Positions 24,721-36,814 of a stretch of DNA of 64,000 nt are shown one piece after another. Position numbers and translations under genes: made by a program. Below the pieces are notes generated by a model that worked only from the letters and a program-made list of their open reading frames with translations, searched no databases and was not told the DNA's origin. Position 1 is the stretch's first letter, and every line of letters begins with the position of its first letter. The stretch is from Salvator merianae (Eukaryota > Chordata > Lepidosauria > Squamata > Teiidae): the NCBI GenBank assembly GCA_003586115.2, contig QVOM02000103.1, positions 7,641,382-7,705,381 on the forward strand. The letters are read 5' to 3'.

Positions 24721-26800
24721 GTGTAGCAAGGTAAGTATAAAAAGCTGGTCTTTCACTGCAATAAATTATGTGAATGAATGTGCCAAGGTAAGTCAATGGA
24801 AATGCAGAGGCTAAATTGTATAATTGTAAGTTTCTACAACTATATTACATGAGGGTAATCTCATTTTAGTGGCCATGGAAGAACAAAGCCATCTCCTATA
24901 AAACCATGTTATACAAAGGATGACAATCAATATATATGTACTTCCATTATATAGTAACAACAGATAAATACGTGGATTGCAGATAACAAGCAAAATATAT
25001 ACTTTTAGATTGCTGTGAACTTCTACCAAAAAAAAAGCACAGATGGAAAACTGTATGAAGATTGCAATTTTACAATTTCAGCTAGCACAGGTCCCTAAAA
25101 TTCACTTGAAAATTGTACCAGGCATTGTATTTCTTTCCCATAGTTATGGTAGGTGGGTGGTTTTGTAAACCAATAATGAATTGGCCTGTACAAGCTATAG
25201 ACTCTGCTCAAGTATATGTTTTACTCAGGAAAATTTCCCTGTGGATTAGGCCCATATTGCTGGTGCTTTCAAAGTGCTTAAGATTTTCTTCTTCTTTACT
25301 AGCTTCAGTATTCTCCTCTGATGGAAAATTGAGTTTCAGCATTGGATTAAGTAAATAAGTCATATTAAAATGACAAAATGGGTAAATAGAATATAATGTG
25401 AAATGAAATGTAAATTGGATTTCAGCAAACACTTTCTATACAGACCTCCCGTCAAACCCCATCAGGCCGTTTCCAATTCCTGCTGTGATTTTGGCTTGCA
25501 GTTCTATTACATGTTGCCACTCAAGGGCATTTCGATGTTTTCTCTCTCTGGAAATTCATTTGCATTTAAATGATTTGAAATAATCATAAAAGCCAAGTGC
25601 TATGAAGTTTGAAATTAGTTACTGTCTATAAATTGCAATGCCATTAAAAGATGGGTTTTTTGAAGAGCTTTTGCAGTCTCAAATGTATGCAGATTAAAAT
25701 CTAACAAAGTACACCTTGTTACAAAACTATAAAGAATGGGGTGACACAAGCTTAAATTAATTTATTCTCCTACTAGTGCCTATAAACTTTACAGAATTAC
25801 CTTTCTTTTAAAAGTAGAGGAAGGAGGGGATAATAAAATACCCCCTTTCAGCTACGATTTTGCTTGTGGGTTGGCCTGCAGCGAGTTCATTCACAATTTG
25901 ACCCTCTGTACCTAATTGAACTGCTCTATTAAATTTCAAGAAATTGTTGTAGGAATCATTTAATTTTGATGGTAAGATTAAAGGAGTGGAATATAATCAA
26001 GATCTTCCAGAAGAAAATTTGAAAATTTGGACACTGATGAATAAAAACATTTGAATACGAATTCTGTAGCAATTTTTATCATCGGAAATAAGGGCACCCT
26101 AACTGGGAAGGTACTTAATTATATGCCTTTACGAAAGTAGCCAAACACCACTGTAAAAGAATCTCTTCAAGTAAAATTTGCATAGCAACTCCTCTGAGGG
26201 TGCAATAGACCCACTTAGGGTTTCCCCTGATGTCCACTTTCTCCCCTCATTCACTGCCTGGAGGGACGAAGTGCAGTGAACTGTGCTTGTGTGTGGCATG
26301 TCACACAATGCCAAATGTGTCCACAGACTTCCAAAGCTTGGCACCTTTGCTTCTAAATCACTCATTCCATTTCTTCTTTCCAAGGGGCTTATATTGTGAT
26401 TAGCTGGGAGAGGACAGGAATTCCATTTTCTGCATGCATTTATAAAATCTTAGCTTGTACTACTGTGGCAGTTGCAAGAAAAAAGAGAACCTTCTGTGAA
26501 TTGTTGCTACCGATACAGCCTTGGGAGAATAAAAGCATTTTAATATATATGGATGACTATGGATCAGTGGTGGTCCAGATGAGCAGTGGGGTCATGTGTT
26601 TGAAAACTTGTCTTATGTTTGTTTAAATATAGACTTCATAGCCTGGATCTTCGTTTGGATAGGCAAAAGCCATGTAGTTGCTGATCATAATGATCACATC
26701 ACTTTCATATTCATTTAATTTGAGTCCTGATATGATTTGAACATGCGGCCTTCTGATCCGTAAGTGGATGGATTCCCATTGTGCCACAAAGTCATCTCAC
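24721..26800. other. mostly unassigned; possibly single-copy
   Basis: 25440-26060 is free of recognisable repeats and rich in homeodomain-type AT words, with an octamer-like ATTTGCAT near 25557. It may be conserved noncoding host sequence; this cannot be judged from one genome. Confidence 0.3.
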
Positions 26801-26804
26801 ACCA

Positions 26805-26960
26805 CTGTGGTAAAGAGCATTAAACTAGAACTTTGGAATGCCTTGGTTAAAATCCCTGCCCTGCAATGAAGCTCACTGGCTTTCCCCAACAGTGAGTAAA
26901 ATAGCCCCACTGTCTTGTGAGTGTCTTGGGAAAGAAAAACTAAGGGATTAAACCCTGATG
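26805..26960 (+). repeat. tRNA-headed CORE/MIR-like SINE
   Basis: A tRNA-like head with a B-box-like GGTTAAAATCC (26845-26855) is followed by 'atgaagctcactggc', the pattern of squamate tRNA-derived SINEs with a CORE/MIR-like body. Old and degenerate. Confidence 0.55.
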
Positions 26961-27189
26961 GAAAATCCAGAGTGGACCCCCTAAGGTGGTTGGATGGACA
27001 ACATGCCATCTTTATGGCAGGTCCTGCAGCCAGCCTGGTGCCAGATGGCATGTTTGCATGCCTTTGGCTCACACCTGTGAGACCGAAAGGGAAAGTTCTA
27101 ATACCTGGCAACTCAGAGTTTCTACACGCTCATGCTCTTTCTTTTGTCTTTCAAGACAGAAGGATGTATTTACCACTTTTAATCTATTC

Positions 27190-27425
27190 ATTTAATCAGG
27201 CATCATGTTTTCATTTATTGCATTTGTGACCTGCCTGTCTTTCCAAAAAGCTCAAGGCAGTGCACATTACTTTCCCCTCCATCTTATGCTCACACCAACT
27301 CTGTTAATTGAGTGAGGTTGAGAGGGAGGGCCTAGCCCATGGTCATTTGCTGGGTTCCCAGGACCTAGCGTGAATGTGAATCCTGGTCTCTCAGTTCCCA
27401 GTCCAACACTCTAGCTACTAGCATC
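27190..27425 (-). repeat. tRNA-headed CORE/MIR-like SINE
   Basis: Minus strand: head with 'tagagtgttggact' and a degenerate B box near 27375, then the body, then the tail with 'gccttgagctttttgg' at the 27.2-kb end. Same family as the plus-strand copy near 26.9 kb, so the two lie tail to tail. Confidence 0.65.
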
Positions 27426-27576
27426 TTTAAAATCATCTGGCCAGGTGCCAGACATCTGTATTGCAAGATGGAACCAGTCTTCTTTCATTGAAGAAGGTAT
27501 TCTTTTATGCACCACCACCCCCAGAGAGGGGGGAGAATGCTAGAGAAAGGCTACAGCAGCAGTAATCAAAGACAGA

Positions 27577-27756
27577 GTTCCTTTCTGCACTTGACCTTAT
27601 TCCAGATTATATCTTGGAATAGGGATCTGCCACCTGCATGCTACTATGAACTATGACAGGCCACACCTGGGGCCTGCTATAATCTGCACCAGCGCATGGA
27701 TAGCAGGTCCAGATTCTGGGATATAGTTCAGAATAAAGCCAAGTGCAGAAAGGGCC
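27577..27756. mobile_element. 180-bp palindromic MITE, copy C
   Basis: The ends are GTTCCTTTCTGCACTTG and CAAGTGCAGAAAGGGCC, palindromic throughout, same length as the other copies; first bases mutated. Confidence 0.8.
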
Positions 27757-29448
27757 AATGTCTCTTGGGCACTGGCAAGTCTGCAGACGGCCCTCCAGTG
27801 CATAATATTTATAAATAAAAATTTATTTAAACAAAATAGAAAACTAAATACCATGACAATATCTAAGGTGAACAAACATTGAGAAACAACAATTCCAAAA
27901 GTATAGACACGCTTACTCAATAGGAAATGTCTTGTGCTACAAATGGGTTACGTTTACAAGCAATTTTTATATACAGTATATAGGTTATTTCAAAAGCAAA
28001 TCCAGTACCGACTGGGAGAGCCAAAAAGGTGAATCAACTAAGGTACTATGATTTATAAAAGGGTGTGAGATCTCTTTATGCTTCCGGAATCCCTTCTCAA
28101 AAAGAAGAGAGGCTCAAATTGGACTCATCCTGGCACCCATTAACATTACCATCTCTTGTCCTGCAACTTTGAATTTTCTTCCAGGCACCAGACAGGCAAA
28201 GGCCTCAGAAGTTAGCCTTTTTTTTTTCTCAGATACTGGCTACAGACCTGATGGAGATGACAACACCATGATCATGACTATCATTTTATTTCTATACTAC
28301 CTTTTCAGGATAAGCCCCCAGACTAACTATCATAGCTATACAAAAAGCCCCCCAATGCCCAGGGTATCTGATATTTGGCTGATTGTTAGACAAAGCTGGC
28401 AGCCCTGCACCAGGACCCTTGGTCCAGGCATATAGTTGCTGGTCCCCAGGGCTTCGTACCAGGTGCACTTTATTTGTTGTCTGGATACAACCTATGTTGG
28501 GAAGGAAAACAAAAAAAAAGTCAAACAGGGAATTGCAATGTAAATCTTTTTTTTAAAAAAAGATCTATTGCCCTAGACAATTCCTTTTAATAGAACTGCC
28601 TACGTATCTAGGTTTTCTAGTTCTGCTTAATAAAGTTCCCTTGAGACAAGGAGCCTTTTTGCACTTTCCACCTTAGAATGGGATAATTGTGGTTCAGGCT
28701 ACTCATGTTCTCCTGATTTGGATGCTAAATAGCACTGAGTGTCTTCAACATATTGATGACATCTCACCCTCAAGGTTCCTAATGAGCAGCTTCATACAGA
28801 TGTTGAATAGCACTGATGACAAAATTGTACCCCCTGGCACTCTTGGTTCCTTTCTTCCCTCCTTTCTTTTTTAGCATTGCTTACTAAGTGACTTTTGTGG
28901 TCTGAGGTGTTGCAGATGGGGGTGAGTGGAGGGGCAGAAAGATAGAGTCTTCCTGCCTCAATGCCCATGCTATATTTTACTTTTTGCTCCCTGGCTTCAC
29001 CTGCCAGTACCTTTCACCTACAACCCCAGCTTGAAGACTTGTACTTGTTTGCTGGCAGTTGAAGAAAAATGGGGCAGGAAGAAGCTCTGCTTTACACTCA
29101 GCAAAAACCATATCACATAAATCATACTGAAGCAATCCTCTGCTCTGTATCTAAATAACTGTAAGCACTTTCATATGCCTGAAGACATTTCTCCTTGACT
29201 CCTTTGAGTGACACAGAAACAGCACTTCAGACAGTGAGCTGACAATGCAATTTAATTTTCACCTGCAGGTACACTGTGATGACTAAGAGATAAATTTAGT
29301 AGCAGCAATTTACAAACCTACTGGAAAATCAAACATTTGTTTGACATCAGGCATTTTAAAGTAGCTGAGCTAAATATGATTCTTCAGCTGTGGAAGTGCC
29401 ATGCAGAATGTTTCGATCTCTCATTTGAACTTTGGGTTGAGGATAACT
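27757..29448. other. unassigned intergenic sequence
   Basis: Nothing recognisable. Confidence 0.5.
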
Positions 29449-29901
29449 TTGTCTGTTTCTGCACTAGATTGTGTAATCCTAGACCAGGGCAGGAAGCCCT
29501 GGTCTGGGTTAGGCAACCCGTCCCACTCTGGGACAGGTTGTCATTGGGGTGAGATAAAGCTGCCACATTTGGACAGCTGTCCCATGCCAGGCCTGAGTGG
29601 CGGCTTCAAAGGCCCTGTTCAGCCCTTGAAGTTAGCACCCACCCTTCAAAGACAGGGAGACCCCTCCCCACTGGAAAAGGTCCTCTGTATACCAGAACAA
29701 TTGGCCATGTGCTTTCCACACATGACAGTGGTCTGCTGGTGGATCTCTTTGTCAAAATCTACCACAGGTCCAGGATAGAGCAACATTTTAGTGCCCTATT
29801 CCAGTCCATAGCTTTGTCCAGTGTGGACAAAGTGTGCTAAGGCAAAGTTGGGGCCAGCACTGGAGTAGAGTGGGATGGAGGACAGTCTAGAAAGGGCTTT
29901 T
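29449..29901. mobile_element. possible DNA-element fragment with internal hairpin
   Basis: A left end with GTCTGTTTCTGCACT and a right end with CTAGAAAGGGCTTTTG loosely recall the GGCC-TTT-TGCACT termini of this window. A perfect hairpin AGACCAGGGC/GCCCTGGTCT lies near 29481-29505. Weak. Confidence 0.25.
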
Positions 29902-30559
29902 GTCTTTGAATCTGAGAATTACTTCACATATTTCAGGCTATGCATGCTATTAATATAATGTAAAAAAGGGACATGTGAATATTCTGAAAATATGAACTCA
30001 GGGATCCACATTTGGATTGGGTTTGGATTGCTGTAGGGTGGCTAAATGACTTACTTTACAGAGAAATTGTAATTTACAGACTACATTGAAAAGATCTACA
30101 GATGAAGCAGAATATGGCGTCATTCTGACACCATATGCCACTACATAGCCCCATCCTATATGAATGGAACATACTAGGAGGTCCAGTGACTCCATGCAGA
30201 AAGAGCTTTTGCAACAGCAAGCAGAATGGAAAGCGTTCAAGGAAAGAAGCCAAAAGTTGCTGGTCTCCCAGCTGATCCAAATGAGGATCTTTGCAGCCCC
30301 ATCTCTCCTGCTGCTATTGCCTGATGGAGAAGCTGCTGCTTTCCGACAAATGAGCACTGAATGTGGGGATTATGGTTTTCCTGAAGAACTTTCTAGTGTG
30401 ATAAAATGCAGATCTTCTAAGTTTGGATAACATGTGATATTGTTTTATATGAGGTCATTTTGGAGGGTGATTTCATCTTTTTTGGTAGTGCATTGTTTTG
30501 GCAACAGAAAGCACATCTGAATCACATGAAAGCTGTTAAGTGTGGCAAATACCTCACTG
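29902..30559. other. unassigned intergenic sequence
   Basis: Nothing recognisable. Confidence 0.5.
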
Positions 30560-30567
30560 ATCTGGAG

Positions 30568-30813
30568 TAGAGATGTACACGAACAAAATTTGCATGTTTG
30601 TTTCTCAATCAAAGCACAAACCTGTTTTTTTCACTTAGTCAATGAATCATAACATCAAAAAATGGCCCATAAAGAACAAAAATGAATATTCAATTGAACT
30701 TTTCAGTTTTGCAAGTGGGGAGGCTGGTTTAATTGAACTGAATTTTGGAAATGCAAAAAAATGCATTTTTGTTTCAATGTAAAATATTCACAAATTGAAT
30801 TTGCACATCTGTA
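30568..30813. mobile_element. hAT-type MITE, TAGAGATGTGC family, copy 2
   Basis: Begins TAGAGATGTACACG and ends TTTGCACATCTGTA, with a perfect 8-bp duplication ATCTGGAG at 30560-30567 and 30814-30821. This fixes the boundaries and supports hAT membership. Confidence 0.85.
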
Positions 30814-31039
30814 ATCTGGAGGGGTGCCACCAGCCTTGAAAAAAAATCCTTCTTAGGCCCCTGAGATGTATTCAAACTATTGCTCAACAAATAAAAACCT
30901 TCTTGTGGAAGATATTGGAGAGAACAAGTGCAACAGGTTGATTTTGCTTTAGGGAAAAAAATAAGCTTTTGTTGCCCTGTTGGCTGACCTCTTACAGGAG
31001 AGAGACAGAGAGAGCACAACTGTGGTGATTTTTTCTTGA

Positions 31040-31739
31040 TGTCTTAGTGCTTTTGATACCATTAACCATAGTATCCTCCTGACTGCCTCTGGGGAATGTG
31101 AGAGAGGCACTGTGCTAGAGTGGTTCTGCTCTTATTTGTGGAAATTATCTCAGGAACTAATAGTAGATTATTGTATCACTGTTCTCTAGCCATTATGCTG
31201 TGGTGTTCCAGAAGGCACCAATTTCTCACCAGTGCTATTTAACATTAACATCGATATGAGGTTGTTTGGGGCAGTCATCAGGAGCTTTGGAGTAAAGCGT
31301 TTTCAACTCTTTTTCTCCATAACATCTTATTCCAGAAAGTGTGAATGTGCTGACCAGTACTCGCTTGCAGTGTGGGTTTGCTGAAGGCCAATGAAATGAA
31401 GTTGGATCATGACAAGACAGAGATGCTGTTAGTAGGAAACTCAAGGACTGAGCGCTTTGCCTGCTCTAGATGGAGCTGCGTACCGTCAGAAGGAACAAGT
31501 TGGCTGGGTGTGCTCATAGAGTCATCTCTTCACTGGAGGCTCTGGTAACTTCTGTGGCTTCACTGAAGGCTCAGGTGACCTCTGTGGCAGCTGTACCCTT
31601 ACCTGGACTGAGATATCCTGGTCAGTGGTTTCCATGCCCTGGTAATCCCATATTTGGACTAGTATAACATGCTCTGTGTGGGGCAACCCTTGTATCTACT
31701 GCAGAAACTGCAACTGGTGCAAAATGCAGCAGCCACAGG
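31040..31739 (+). pseudogene. CR1/L2-like LINE reverse transcriptase fragment
   Basis: The plus-strand translation gives SAFDTINHSILL (RT motif A, with its catalytic Asp), LEWFCSYL, CGVPEGTNFSPVLFNI (motif B) and MKLDHDKTEMLLVGNSRTE. The YADD box expected between motif B and the DKTE block is missing: the sequence jumps across it, so catalysis is lost. Several stops and frame changes are present. It runs to LQLVQNAAA, where the 180-bp MITE copy D has inserted; a 3' tail that may belong to the same LINE resumes near 33010. Confidence 0.8.
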
Positions 31740-31919
31740 GGCCCTTTCTGCACTTGGACTTATTCCAGATTATATCTCAGAATAGAGACCTGCCATCTGC
31801 ATGCTATTGCAAACTGTGGTAGGCCCTGGGCAAGACCTTTCATAGTTTGCACTAGCATGTGGATAGCAGGTTCCTATTCTGAGATAGGATCTGGAATAAG
31901 TCCAAGTGCAGAAAGGGCC
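31740..31919. mobile_element. 180-bp palindromic MITE, copy D (inside LINE)
   Basis: GGCCCTTTCTGCACTTGG at both ends, palindromic, same length. It sits within the LINE RT fragment just after its LQLVQNAAA segment, so it is younger than the LINE. Confidence 0.85.
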
Positions 31920-32487
31920 AGTGCTGCACAGGGTGCCTGCTCATTTGCACATCATGTGCTTTAGCAACTGTACTGCTTGCCAGGTAGCGACCTGGCCATA
32001 CTCTTTTTTCATTATTGTAATTTACTATAGCAATACATAGGAACAAATATACATAATAAAAGAAACATGCAATACATATAATAGAAACAGAGAAAAAGAG
32101 AAAAAAGACAAATACACAACAGAAAAAGGCAATACAAACAATAAAAATGCAATAGCCCCTAAGAGTAAACTCTTGTTTACTACCCCCCTCCCCTCCCCTT
32201 ACCAGCTCCCTTAAACAAATTACATTAAGTCCAAAGAACTTATGCAATTCTTTATAAGAATTATTATTGTTGCAATGAATAGTATTATTATTGTTGCTTT
32301 TATTTTCTCCTTATAATAAGCAGGGTGTTAACAGGTCTCCTCCTTTACTGATGTTATCATCTTAATAAAGAATGTCTTCTCTGGAATGTCATGATGTCAT
32401 AAATGCTACCTGACCATATCCAAAGTTTTATGTAATGCATATAAGATCATAAAGAACTAGGGACCAAGGTATCTAGGGACCCCTGTT
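31920..32487. other. LINE remainder plus A-rich stretch
   Basis: The first about 90 bp may continue the LINE. After that the sequence is rich in A/ATACA words on the plus strand and unassigned. Confidence 0.35.
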
Positions 32488-33005
32488 AGAAGCCTGAAGA
32501 ACATAAGAACTTAAGAGGAACCTTGCTGGATCAGGCCATGACCCATCTAGCCCAGCATTCTGTTTTACATAGTGACCGACCAATTGCTTCTGGGCATTCT
32601 CAAGCAAAATAAAAGGCAAAACTTTCATCTGCTCTTGTCTCCCCGCAAATGGTTTTACAGACATCCTGCCTTTCTTTCCAAGCTGGAGGCAGTAACTAGG
32701 CATCCATTCTAGTAGCCATTGAAACACCTGACCTCCATGAATCTGTCCAGTCCATTCTTAAAGCAATCCAGGCTGATTGCTGTCACCACCTCTTCCAGTA
32801 ATAAATTCCATAGACCAACGACCATCTGGGTGAAAAAATACTTCCCCTTGTCGGACCTAACTCCCCTACCCATCAGCTTCATATAGCGCCCCCTGGTCCT
32901 AGTGTTGTGTGATAGAGAAAAGAATTTCTCTCTATCTACCTTTTCCAGGTCTTCTCTTAAGCATTGTCTTTCAAGGCTGAAGAGGCCAAGACATTGCAGT
33001 CTGAT
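32488..33005 (-). pseudogene. Jockey-superfamily LINE, RT C-terminus and 3' tail
   Basis: The minus strand reads VDREKFFSLSHNTRTRG, then KYFFTQMVVGLWN, then SLDCFKNGLDRFME, the conserved C-terminus of CR1/L2-like reverse transcriptases, followed by the 3' untranslated tail ending in 'ctgatccagcaaggttcctc' and a 'cttatgttc' terminus. 5' truncated. The same tail occurs at 39332 (minus) and 51715 (plus). It lies within a plus-strand LINE interval, so it is probably a later insertion. Confidence 0.85.
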
Positions 33006-33009
33006 TTCA

Positions 33010-33310
33010 TAAGAGTCCTGAGATAATCTGGAGAGGTCTTGCTACAGGATGTCATCTCATAATGGCCCACAGTTGGGTATTCTGTATGGTTGCACATATG
33101 TCGTGGAATGACCTCCTCTATGATACTCGTAAGCACCTACAATTACAGTTTTCATGTGCCTCCAGAAGATATATCTCTTCACCTAGGTATTCCCTGTATT
33201 ATAGATTTCTTTAAACCACCCACATTTTTAGAATATTTTTAATCAACTGTATCATATCTCTTTTGAATGGAAAGTGGTATGAAAATGCTTATAAATCAAT
33301 AAATAGCAAC
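33010..33310 (+). pseudogene. CR1/L2-like LINE 3' end
   Basis: Contains 'tggaatgacctcct' (RT C-terminal WNDLL-like) and ends in 'ataaatcaataaatag', a LINE-type tail. Probably the 3' end of the LINE whose RT lies at 31040-31739. Confidence 0.5.
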
Positions 33311-33877
33311 CAGATTGCTGTACCACACATCCTTTTTGTCACATAATGTATAAGGTCAGTCTGAAATTGGAATGGAACAGAAGAAAAAAACATTTGCAAC
33401 ACAATATCTTATCGTAACAGCTTTCTTTTAAGGTCTGTATGTGGTACAAGAAAAATAATTCATGATTATTTATGAGATTTTTCTAATAGAGACACAACCT
33501 GCAGACACTATAACAAAAACAGTAGGACTCCAGCATTAATTTGAAGCTTCCGGGAATGACTAAGATTTTTCCCCATTGACTGAGTGTCCATTATTCACTT
33601 CTTTGAGAAAAGTCAAAATCAACTTGATTTGTTTCATTATGCCTCCTCCACAGTCAAAAAGCAAATGCTTGCCACCATATTTGAAAATGACTTGTTGCAA
33701 TTTAATTTTTCCATTAAATCATGGACTCTTTAACGGATCTTGATAAGGCAGAATGTTCTTCTGACAGAAGTATACTTAAAGCCCTGGAGTACATTTGAAC
33801 ACATTAGAAAATGTACAAATGATCTTGAAAGGGAGTGAGGTTTTGCATTTAGATAGGGTTGCGTGTCTCTGATTCAT
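33311..33877. other. unassigned AT-rich sequence
   Basis: Nothing recognisable. Confidence 0.5.
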
Positions 33878-34002
33878 TGGCTGCATCCAGATGTCACTTA
33901 CTCTACTATATTTGGTTATTCTGGAATAAAACATGGATTTTCCAGAATAGCAAATATATACCAAATATAGCCAGATAAAGAAGCAATGTCTGGATGCAGC
34001 CA
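33878..34002. mobile_element. 125-bp palindromic element (MITE-like)
   Basis: TGGCTGCATCCAGA and its inverse TCTGGATGCAGCCA (with small changes) form the ends; the interior is AT-rich and partly palindromic. No clear target duplication. Confidence 0.65.
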
Positions 34003-34604
34003 TGGTGAGACTTGCAACAGATTTGTTGAAGATGAGTTATTTAGCATCTGACTTGCTTTCAAAAATTACTATAAATAATTGAAGGCTCAGGATGAAAAAT
34101 ATGGCAGAATAAAATACAAAGGTGGGGTTTTGTTTTGTTTGTAAATAAAATTTTCCTTAAAAGCAACAAACAGAATGTGATAAAGAATTCATGGCATTTT
34201 GCAGTTTTTATAGAGTGCCCATCTTTGTGGCCACTGCACCATAGAGATCCTTATCAGGTGGGCTTTTTTGCCCATCTGGATGCAGACATAGAAATGCCTG
34301 GTTGTTTGACTTTCCACCCACACCCTTTAGTGAGGTTTGAAAGTAATACTCATAAATCAAAGGCCAGGTTCACACTTAGGGCCTTTAGTCAAGCACCTCC
34401 ACACTTTGCGGAGACCCTGGTGATCAGGAGCAGACTACAGCTGCTCCTAATCACTAACTGCTGTGGAGCACAAAATCGTGCTCCACAGTTGTACTGGGAG
34501 CAGCAGGACTGCTCCCTGTACAGTGCATTTGCACCCACTTCCAGGTGCTAACGCACAAAGCTTTCTGGCTGCTGTCATGGCACAGAAGAGCAGCAGGACA
34601 CCTT
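34003..34604. other. unassigned, possible left half of a foldback
   Basis: A GGCCAGGTTCACACTTAGGGCC block near 34362 and a GCGAAAAGGCCCT block near 34896 could be the ends of another foldback split by MITE copy E. Unproven. Confidence 0.25.
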
Positions 34605-34784
34605 GGCCCTTTCTGCACTTGGTTTTATTTTGGACTGTATCCCAGAATAGGGACCTGCTATCCACACGCTAGTGCAGATTATAGCAGGCCCCAGGTGGGG
34701 CCTCCCATAGTTCATAGTAGCATGCAGATGACAGATCCCTATTCCAAGATATAATCTGGAATAAGGTCAAGTGCAGAAAGGGCC
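34605..34784. mobile_element. 180-bp palindromic MITE, copy E
   Basis: GGCCCTTTCTGCACTTGG at the left, AAGTGCAGAAAGGGCC at the right, palindromic, same length. Shares the 'tatccacac' arm variant with copies A and F. Confidence 0.85.
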
Positions 34785-34977
34785 CATCATTCGCACTGTG
34801 AATGCTGGTATCTTGCTGGTGTTCTGTTCCAAGACCTCGCAGTTGGACAGTCTCCACGTCATGAGGTCTATTCCAAACATTCCAAGATGAAAACTGCGAA
34901 AAGGCCCTCCCTGGACAGGAACTGTCTAAGCAGACAATTCCAGGTCAGTCAGGATCAAGGTAGGTTGATGACATTTG

Positions 34978-35556
34978 GGGCCTTTTCACACTGAGCTCGG
35001 TAGCCTGTTCCCAGTAGTCGGCTTCGGACCGGAGAGGTTGGGGAACGCTCGGTGCCATTCGCACTCCTGGCCAGCGGAACAGACCCGAAGCCGACCAGCA
35101 GAGGGAACAGTGTGAATGGTAGCTGCTAGTTCGGTACCCACTTCGCACCCACTTCGTACCCAGAGGGCTGGTTACGAAGCCGGCTTCGTAACGGCAGCTC
35201 GGTTACTCAGCTGAAAGGGCTATCCTGGGTACGAAGTTTCGTACCAGGTTACGAAGCAGCGGAGTGGGGTACAGAAACTTCGCACCCCGGATGCGAAGCA
35301 GCGGAGCGCGCATGCGTAGCCACAACAGCCACGCCCGACGCCAAGGCAAAAATTGCGAAAGCACCGTGCCCGATCTTCGCTCCATCGCACAGGTCGGGAT
35401 GTAGACATCGTATTTGTTGTCTTGCCTTATCCAGCTTCGAGTTCGGATCGGGTACGAAGCAGTCAGGATCGGGTGAGGCACACGCCCGCGGCAGTGCAAA
35501 CGCTCCGTTCTAGCGAGCGGACTGGAACGGTCTACCGCTACAATGCGAAAAGGCCC
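34978..35556. mobile_element. CpG-rich foldback element, copy 3 (579 bp)
   Basis: The left end GGGCCTTTTCACACT is mirrored by AATGCGAAAAGGCCC at the right. The right half (GCGAAAGCACCGT, CCGATCTTCGCT, then CTCCGTTCTAGCGAGCGG and AACGGTCTACCGCT) closely matches the element at 38658-39331, and the core matches copy 2 at 12678. CpG is abundant. No transposase and no target duplication seen. Confidence 0.8.
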
Positions 35557-36814
35557 TTGTATTCTGAGTACTTCCGTTCTACTCCAGCAGTGCAACCAAC
35601 GCAAATGGCCTACCCCGGATCACCATTTCAACGTCTAAATCAGCATCTGCAGCAGGTTCAGACATTGCAAGGGGAGGTGCACACTCCAAACAACTGCCAC
35701 CTTGCCTCCCAGCACACGGAAGACCACGATGATGCTGTTCTCAGACTATTCCTCAGGCTGCTGAAATGCCTGTGGACCTGAAGAGGGCTTGGACAATGTC
35801 AAGACAGCTGCAGCAACATCCAGGTGCAAATGTGATGTTCCAGTGGTTGATGTGGAAACTTCCCTCAGGTAAAAGGCCCAAAATCACTGCTTTAGCATCT
35901 CTGCTGCTGTTGGATCTTTCTTCTCTCACTGCATAAACTCTGGGACTGTTTCTGCACTGGGGAATGACACATTCATATTGCAGACCAGTACATTGGGAGG
36001 CCAGGCCTTCTTGTAAAAGTCATATCTACATGGATGTGGCATTGGAGTAGGTCCTGGAAAGAAAATATTGCCAGAACGCATCACAATAGAAGACCATTAA
36101 AGGTCATCCCCCAGGCATCCCCAGTGGTAAACAGACCTAGTCTCGCATGTGCAGATGGCACTGAACAGCTGGACCTGTCTGTCAGGAACACAGAGCCCAG
36201 GGCTGTTTCACCAAGTTCCTGGAAGTGGCCACTGGCTTAAAAAGCTCTGGCCAGAAACTTCAGAGGATCAGGATTTTTGTTCCCAGCCTCTAAAGTTGGG
36301 CTGGGCTGGGTTGCTGTAATGTGGCTAGCTTTTGTTCCATGCAGCTAGTCACCCTCTAATCTTGGGCTAAACCACTTGATCCAGCCCATAATTGGCCCTG
36401 GATGGCACAAGATGACACACGATGTGCAGATCCTGCCTAGGAATGAAATCCCACACCATGCTTACTGGGATGTTGTTGGGGCTCCCTTCCGTATGAAAGG
36501 TAGGAATGACAATTCAGCAATGGGCTTCTCATTCACATGAATACAAGGGCCTGGTACAGTACCTCTGAGACCCTGCTACCAAATTTTTGGTTCTTCTCTC
36601 CCCTCCACCTCATGGTTAGGAATGGAGTCAAAGAAATACATTTTTTTCCAGTGTGCTGAAAATAAGAATATAAAAGAGTGGTCCAGTATCATTCTGGAGT
36701 CTAAAATGAAAGCACAACTTAACTATGACAAGATGTGAGAGAAAGGGAGATGGTACTGGTACTCAAACCCATTCCCCAGTATCTGGTTCACAACTGTGAG
36801 TAATATGGGTCAAA
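35557..36814. other. unassigned intergenic sequence
   Basis: An open frame crosses from the foldback into this stretch (to 35781) and contains a Gln-rich segment after MAYPGSPFQRL, but its 5' part lies in the transposon and I recognise no family. Otherwise nothing. Confidence 0.4.

Noticed and set aside
35353..35781. 142-codon open frame crossing the foldback border
   Set aside because: Its first half is transposon sequence; the remainder has no recognisable family and no splice evidence.
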